From Macrophomina tecta (lineage: Eukaryota; Ascomycota; Dothideomycetes; Botryosphaeriales; Botryosphaeriaceae), in the NCBI GenBank assembly GCA_024180945.1, contig JAKSGN010000039.1, positions 264,873 to 328,872 on the forward strand: a stretch of 64,000 bases of DNA, in the 5' to 3' direction. The notes beneath the pieces were generated by a model. The model did no database searches. It saw only the letters and a list, made by a program, of their open reading frames with translations, and was not told where the DNA came from. Within the stretch, counting starts at the first letter, position 1, and each line of letters begins with the position of its first letter. Both the position numbers and the translations under genes were made by a program. Shown piece after piece: positions 59,306 through 64,000 of the stretch.

Positions 59306-59341
59306 ACGGCCTCCCTAGTCAGGGACCCCAGGAGGGGCCGT
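59296..59341 (+). promoter_or_regulatory. Programmed -1 ribosomal frameshift site (slip heptamer plus hairpin)
   Basis: A AAA AAC at 59296-59302 is in the gag phase (TCA AAA AAC TAA). A -1 slip leads straight into CTA AAC GGC, the Pol frame. A GC-rich hairpin with arms ACGGCC (59306-59311) and GGCCGT (59336-59341), extended by CTCC/GGAG-type pairs, follows after 3 nt. Heptamer and hairpin arms are still recognisable in A2, and the heptamer in A1. Confidence 0.85.
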
Positions 59342-62300
59342 CAAACAGGTCCCTCAACCAGGTTTCACGCACATCGAACGACATACGCGCCTCAGGAAAA
59401 GTTCTCAGGATACCAGTAACCATCGGCGGACGAACCGCGATGGCTATGCTCGACAGCGGAGCAGAAGGCAATTTCATCAGCCATGTCTTCGCCACCCAAA
59501 ACAACATTCGACTTACGAGGAAAGACCGCCCCTACTCGTTAAAAACAGTAGACGGGTCAGCCGCCTCATACGACAAAGGACAGATTCGGGTTGAGACAGA
59601 ACCCGCAAAGCTTACCATCGGGAGACATGTAGAGAAGATTACGCTCGACGTAACCTCCATACCAGGACACGACATTATCCTGGGAATCCCGTGGTTTGAA
59701 ACTCACGAACCGCATATCCGATGGAAGGAAAGAACAGTTACCTTCCCGAACGAGGAATGCGCCAGACACCTGGCAACCGCCAGAAGGACACCGACGGTCG
59801 AAAAAGACCCTATAGACATCCAGGAAATCTCAATGAACGCGTTAAACCGCATGAGGAACCGAGGAGAGAAGGCATACACAATCTTCGTCAAAACAAGCCT
59901 GGAACACGAGCAGAAAATCCTAGCTCGCATGACACGGGGCCTCCGCCAGGAGGATAATGACGTCCCAAAGCCAGTCGGAGGAGACTGCCCCCAGAGGATC
60001 CGCAGGAAATACGACCCATCCGCTCACGGATGGACGGACATCGTCCAACAGGGCATTTCGGCGGCCGAGGTTAACGCAGACCTTGACGGAATTGTAAGGC
60101 CCACTACCAACAAAGCAGCACCACTACCGGAAATGCAGAACGTACCGGAAGACTTCTGGGAATTCGCGGATCTCTGCGAAAAACGAGGGAAGGGATCGTT
60201 ACCGAAACACCAACCATGGGATCATGAGATACCCCTCATCCCGGGGACGCACCCCGCATTCAAACCCATCTACTCGCTCTCTCGAACCGAGCTAGAGGCT
60301 TTGAGGGAATACCTCGAGAAAAACATAGAACGCGGATATATCCGGCCTTCATCCTCACCGGCCGGCTACCCCATCCTGTTCGTCCCGAAGAAAAATGGCG
60401 AACTGCGCCTATGTGTGGACTACCGGCAACTAAACGACATAACGATAAAAAACCGTTACCCTCTCCCCAGGATCGACGAACTCCAGGATAAGTTCCAGAA
60501 CGCGAAATACTTCACAAAGCTCGACCTTCGCGAGGGCTACCACCTCGTCCGAATGAAGGAAGGAGAAGAATTGAAAACCGCGTTCCGAACACGACTCGGA
60601 CATTTCGAATACACGGTCATGCCATTCGGACTAACGAACGCCCCGGCAACCTTCCAGAGCCTCGTTAACGACACACTACGACCCTACCTGGACGTATTCT
60701 GCACAGCGTACTTAGACGACATCATCATCTACTCAGAGACCTTAGAGGAACACAAGAACCACATACGAAAGGTCCTAGAAGCACTAAGGGGAAGAGACTT
60801 ACGGATCGCGCCAGACAAGTGTGAATGGATCACACAGCGCACCGAATTCTTGGGATTTATTCTCACCCCTGGACACGTCAGCATGGACGCAAAGAAACTG
60901 GACGCAATCAAAGACTGGCCCACGCCAAAAACCGTTAGAGAAGTGCAATCCTTCCTTGGATTTGCTAACTTCTACCGGAAGTTCATCCTGAACTACGCGA
61001 AGGTGTCCACACCTCTCACAGACCTAACAAAGAAGGAACACGGGTTCGTATGGGGAGACAGGCAACAAATAGCCTTCGACTCACTAAAGCGCATGTTTAT
61101 GGAAGCCCCGGTTTTGGGTATCTACAACCCTGACCTACCCATTACGGTCGAAACCGACGCCTCCGACTACGCCATTGGAGCAGTCCTTAGCCAGCCAGAC
61201 GAGCAAGGCAGGCTGCACCCCATCGCCTTCTATTCGAGAAAAATGTCAGGTCCCGAAAAGAACTATGACGTCCACGACAAGGAACTCCTAGCCATTGTCA
61301 CGGCCTTCAAAGAATGGAGACACTACCTCGAAGGGGCCAAACACCAAATCATGGTGTACTGCGACCACAAGAACCTATCGCACTTCACCACCACCAAGGA
61401 ACTGAATCGACGACAGGTCAGGTGGGCTGAAGAACTAGCATCATACGACATGAAGATCACCTACAGAAAGGGATCCGAGAACGCTCGCGCAGACGCGCTG
61501 AGCAGACGAGCTGACCATATCGAAGGGAAGCCAGGTCCACAGCCTGCGATACTCGACACGCAGGAAGACGGGTCTTTTATACCCGCCAGCCGTAGCCGCC
61601 AGATCACCGCTATTTATAGCATCGAACAGACATGGCTCCAAGAAGGACCAGACGACTCGCTTACACCGGTCAAACTACTCGCCCCAGCGATACGCCTCGA
61701 AGGCAACGAATGGGAGCGCAAGATCCGAGAGGCCTGCGCAGACGACGCAACGGCTCAAGAAATCGGAGAACTCGAAAACGACCCCCGAGTAACCAAAAAC
61801 GCAGATGGTACAATCCTGTTTCTGGGATTAGTCTACGTTCCGGTTAAACTACGGGAAGAACTCGTAAAAGACATACACGAAGCCCCAGCACACGGTCATC
61901 AAGGAACAGACAAGACAACAGAGCGAACTACGAGAAGCTACTATTTTCCAGGGCTCAGAAGAACCGTTCAACGGGTAATCTCACAATGCGATCTCTGCAT
62001 CAGAAGCAAGGCCGCGAGACACGCACCCTACGGATCGCTTCAGCCACTACCGGCACCGAAGCGCCCTTGGCAATCCATCTCGCTAGACTTCATCACGGAC
62101 CTACCTAAGTCAAGAGAACCGCTTACTAAGGTCAAGTATGACTCGATCCTGGTCATCGTTGATAGAATGACAAAGTACGCATACTACCTGCCATACCTCA
62201 AATCGGCAAATGCGGAAGAACTCGCCTACACGTTCCTGAGGATAATTTTCGGCAACCACGGGTTACCAGAAGAGCTCGTGTCAGACAGGGATCGACTATT

Positions 62301-64000
62301 CACATCCCGATTCTGGCAAAGCCTCACTCGACAGCTTGGAGCCAAGCACAAGCTCTCAACCACGGCACACCCTCAAACAGACGGACAAACAGAACGGACG
62401 AATCAGACGCTGGAACAATACCTACGCTGCTACCTCAACTACGCACAAGACAACTGGGTTGAGCTACTACCGCTCGCACAATTCGCGTACAACAGCTCAA
62501 AGGCGTCCGCTACACAAGAATCCCCGTTCTACGCCAACTACGGGTACGAGCCAACAGCCTACAGATATCCGATACCAAGCGAGTCATTAGCCCAAAAAGG
62601 AATCCTCAAAGCAGACCAGCTGAAGGCACTCCACGCACAACTGCACCTGGACCTCGAATTCGTAGCCCTACAAATGGGTAAATATTACAACAGACGGCAC
62701 CAGGAGGCACCGAAGCTCAAGAGGGGGGATAAAGTTTACCTCCTCAGCAAAAATTTCAAACGAAAAAAGAACGACCGACCAAGCAAAAAATTGGACTTCA
62801 AAAAAGTCGGTCCCTTCGAAATCGAAGAACAAATCGGACAGGTCAATTTCCGCCTCAAATTGCCAGACACCATGCGGATACACCCAGTATTTCACGTCGC
62901 CCTACTCGAACCAGCACCTCAAGACGCTACGCCACTACGCCAAACAGAGGAAATCATACCGGAAAATCCAGACGCCGACGAAAACAAAGACTGGGACGTA
63001 GAACAAGTCCTAGACAGCGGCTACATCAACGGTCAGTTCAGATACCTCCTTAAATGGAAGGGGGACTGGGACAATACCTGGGAACCACCGGAACTCTGCG
63101 ACTGCCAAGAACTCATTGATGAGTTCCATCGCCGAAACCCAGATCGACCAACACCACCGACTCGTCATACACGAAGGACCCAAAATCAAAATCAGGAAAC
63201 GGAGACTGCCGCGCCTGATTCACCAGCTCGGGACCCTCGGGCGGCGCAGCACCAGAGCCAGCGCCAGGAGAACCGACAGACTGGGACGGACCCGCAACGG
63301 TATCAGCTGAGGCATCGCCACGTAAACGCTTTGCTTGTCGATCCTCCTCGGCGTTTTCAGGGTCAACAGGATCCCCAGCCTCGCGAGCCGCCTCCAAACG
63401 ATCCAGCTCCTCAAGGTCCTCGATGGACTGCGCCTTCTTGTTCAGCATCAAGCCACCACGGCGTTGCAGTAAGACCTTCTGTTTCCGAGAACGTTCTAGA
63501 CGGGACGAAGCGGCGCGCAACTCGGACGTCAGCTTGGAAATGGCATCCAAGGCCTCCACCTCATCCGCGGCAACCTTCGCAATGGCACGCTCCAGACGAA
63601 CGACTAGAAGGGAAAAGTCAAAATAAGTTAAACAGGAATAAGGGGAACTCACAGTCACCCTCCTCCGCACCACTGGCGTCGCAATGGGTATTGCCACGAC
63701 GAGCACACTCGCCGCAACGCGAATACCCCGGAGCGATACGACACTCCACCGCCTCACCCTTCTCCTCCAACAAAAGACAACGAGCACAAGGAATCGGCAT
63801 ATCCAGGCCTAGGAGGTCATGCAAAGAATCAATCTTTGCGCCGAGATACTCACGCTCAGCTTGCTGTGCGTCGCGCTTGCGCTTGGGAGGCATTGTGGGA
63901 AACACTTACAACGAAGAGGAACGAAGAGACAAAGAAAGCCCAGAAAGATATAGACAAACGGACAAATCTTCGGGCCGAAGATCCTTAAAGGGGGGGATAG
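59302..64000 (+). CDS. pol: Pol polyprotein of chromovirus A4: protease, RT, RNase H, integrase, chromodomain; runs off the window
   Basis: No stop in 1566 codons. Residues counted from CTA 59302: protease DSGAE at 51-55; reverse transcriptase about 320-500 with YLDD at 470-473; RNase H with TDAS (Asp 619); integrase zinc finger H859, H866, C896, C899; catalytic D930 (SLDFITDLP), D995 (SDRDRLF) and E1031 (QTER), with 35 residues between the last two; chromodomain about 1240-1277 ([19 protein letters not shown]). This order and the chromodomain place it in the chromoviruses. It lacks its own start near 59302 and is made as Gag-Pol by the -1 shift. After the chromodomain the frame stays open for about 290 Pro/Arg/Gln-rich codons opposite the antisense gene, and would run on into the LTR; where the functional protein ends is uncertain. 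Confidence 0.93.
63113..63893 (-). CDS. Antisense gene of family A: Cys-rich plus coiled-coil protein, 243 aa, two exons
   Basis: Exon 1 is 63893-63653 and exon 2 is 63603-63113. The 49-nt intron (donor GTGAGT, acceptor CTTCTAG) joins the frames without a shift ([15 protein letters not shown]). The start is [16 protein letters not shown]. Residues about 35-73 are cysteine-rich ([30 protein letters not shown]), resembling a small zinc-binding module. Then follow a coiled-coil-like stretch ([20 protein letters not shown]), a basic segment, an acidic segment and a Pro/Gly/Ser-rich tail ending in [19 protein letters not shown]. It lies antisense to the 3' end of pol, its stop within 2 nt of the chromodomain side. 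RIPped counterparts occur at the same place in A1, A3 and A5. Family not recognised; a regulatory or packaging role is speculation. Confidence 0.7.
63987..63996 (+). promoter_or_regulatory. Polypurine tract of A4
   Basis: AAAGGGGGGG followed by ATAG at the window end. In A1, A3 and A5 the corresponding tract is directly followed by the LTR, so the plus-strand primer for reverse transcription is expected here. Confidence 0.88.

Larger units (their letters stand above)
56518..64000 (+). mobile_element. Intact, un-RIPped Ty3/gypsy chromovirus A4 (3' LTR beyond the window)
   Basis: 5' LTR 56518-57313, leader 57314-57412, gag 57413-59305, pol open from 59302 to the window end, polypurine tract 63987-63996 and ATAG at the last bases. 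By analogy with A1, A3 and A5 the 3' LTR should start at 64001. CA and TG are at normal frequency, all frames are open, and codon use is GC-rich. It interrupts A3; the 5 bp before it are GTTTC (56513-56517), whose partner should follow the 3' LTR. Confidence 0.93.

Overview
This is a window from a filamentous ascomycete (Pezizomycotina-type) genome. The evidence is short spliceosomal introns of 48-66 nt with GTRNGT-type donors, CTAAC/CTGAC-like branch sites and AG acceptors, Ty3/gypsy chromoviruses, fungal MULE and pogo elements, and above all saturating repeat-induced point mutation (RIP). In the AT-rich stretches CA and TG dinucleotides are almost absent while CG survives, so decayed genes carry TAA/TAG where CAA, CAG or TGG once stood. 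I do not recognise the species.

Layout. 1-15.6 kb is RIP-degraded nested LTR retrotransposons of three families. A is a ~0.79 kb-LTR chromovirus, B has a ~0.44-0.48 kb LTR, and C has a 166 bp LTR. 15.6-25 kb is a GC-normal gene island with a young solo LTR of B, a short MULE transposon broken by another B LTR, and three spliced genes: an unknown 339 aa protein, a secreted NucA/NucB-type DNase and an unknown 179 aa protein. 24.9-46.0 kb is a heavily RIPped ~21 kb tract unlike the LTR elements. Its repeat arrays share the palindrome TTTCGTCGCGCGACGAAA and surround relics of an OrsD/telomere-linked-helicase-like gene, SNF2-type ATPase parts, an unknown lysine-rich protein and a protein kinase. 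This is the best candidate for an undescribed mobile or subtelomeric unit. 46.0-49.7 kb is fragments of A and B.

49.7-64.0 kb is an onion of family A. Copy A2 (+, RIPped) holds a pogo transposon in gag and is split in its protease region by copy A3 (-, RIPped). A3 is in turn split by copy A4 (+), which shows no RIP and has open frames. A4 encodes Gag, then a Pol frame (protease, RT, RNase H, integrase, chromodomain) reached by a classic A AAA AAC -1 slip site plus hairpin. A spliced antisense gene lies between the chromodomain and the 3' LTR. The window ends on the polypurine tract, at the predicted edge of the 3' LTR.

Taken together, the window records successive waves of transposition and RIP, with one apparently competent chromovirus on top and a small island of expressed-looking genes, one of them secreted, in a repeat-rich compartment. 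All domain calls in RIPped regions were made by reading through stop codons by eye; no database search was run.
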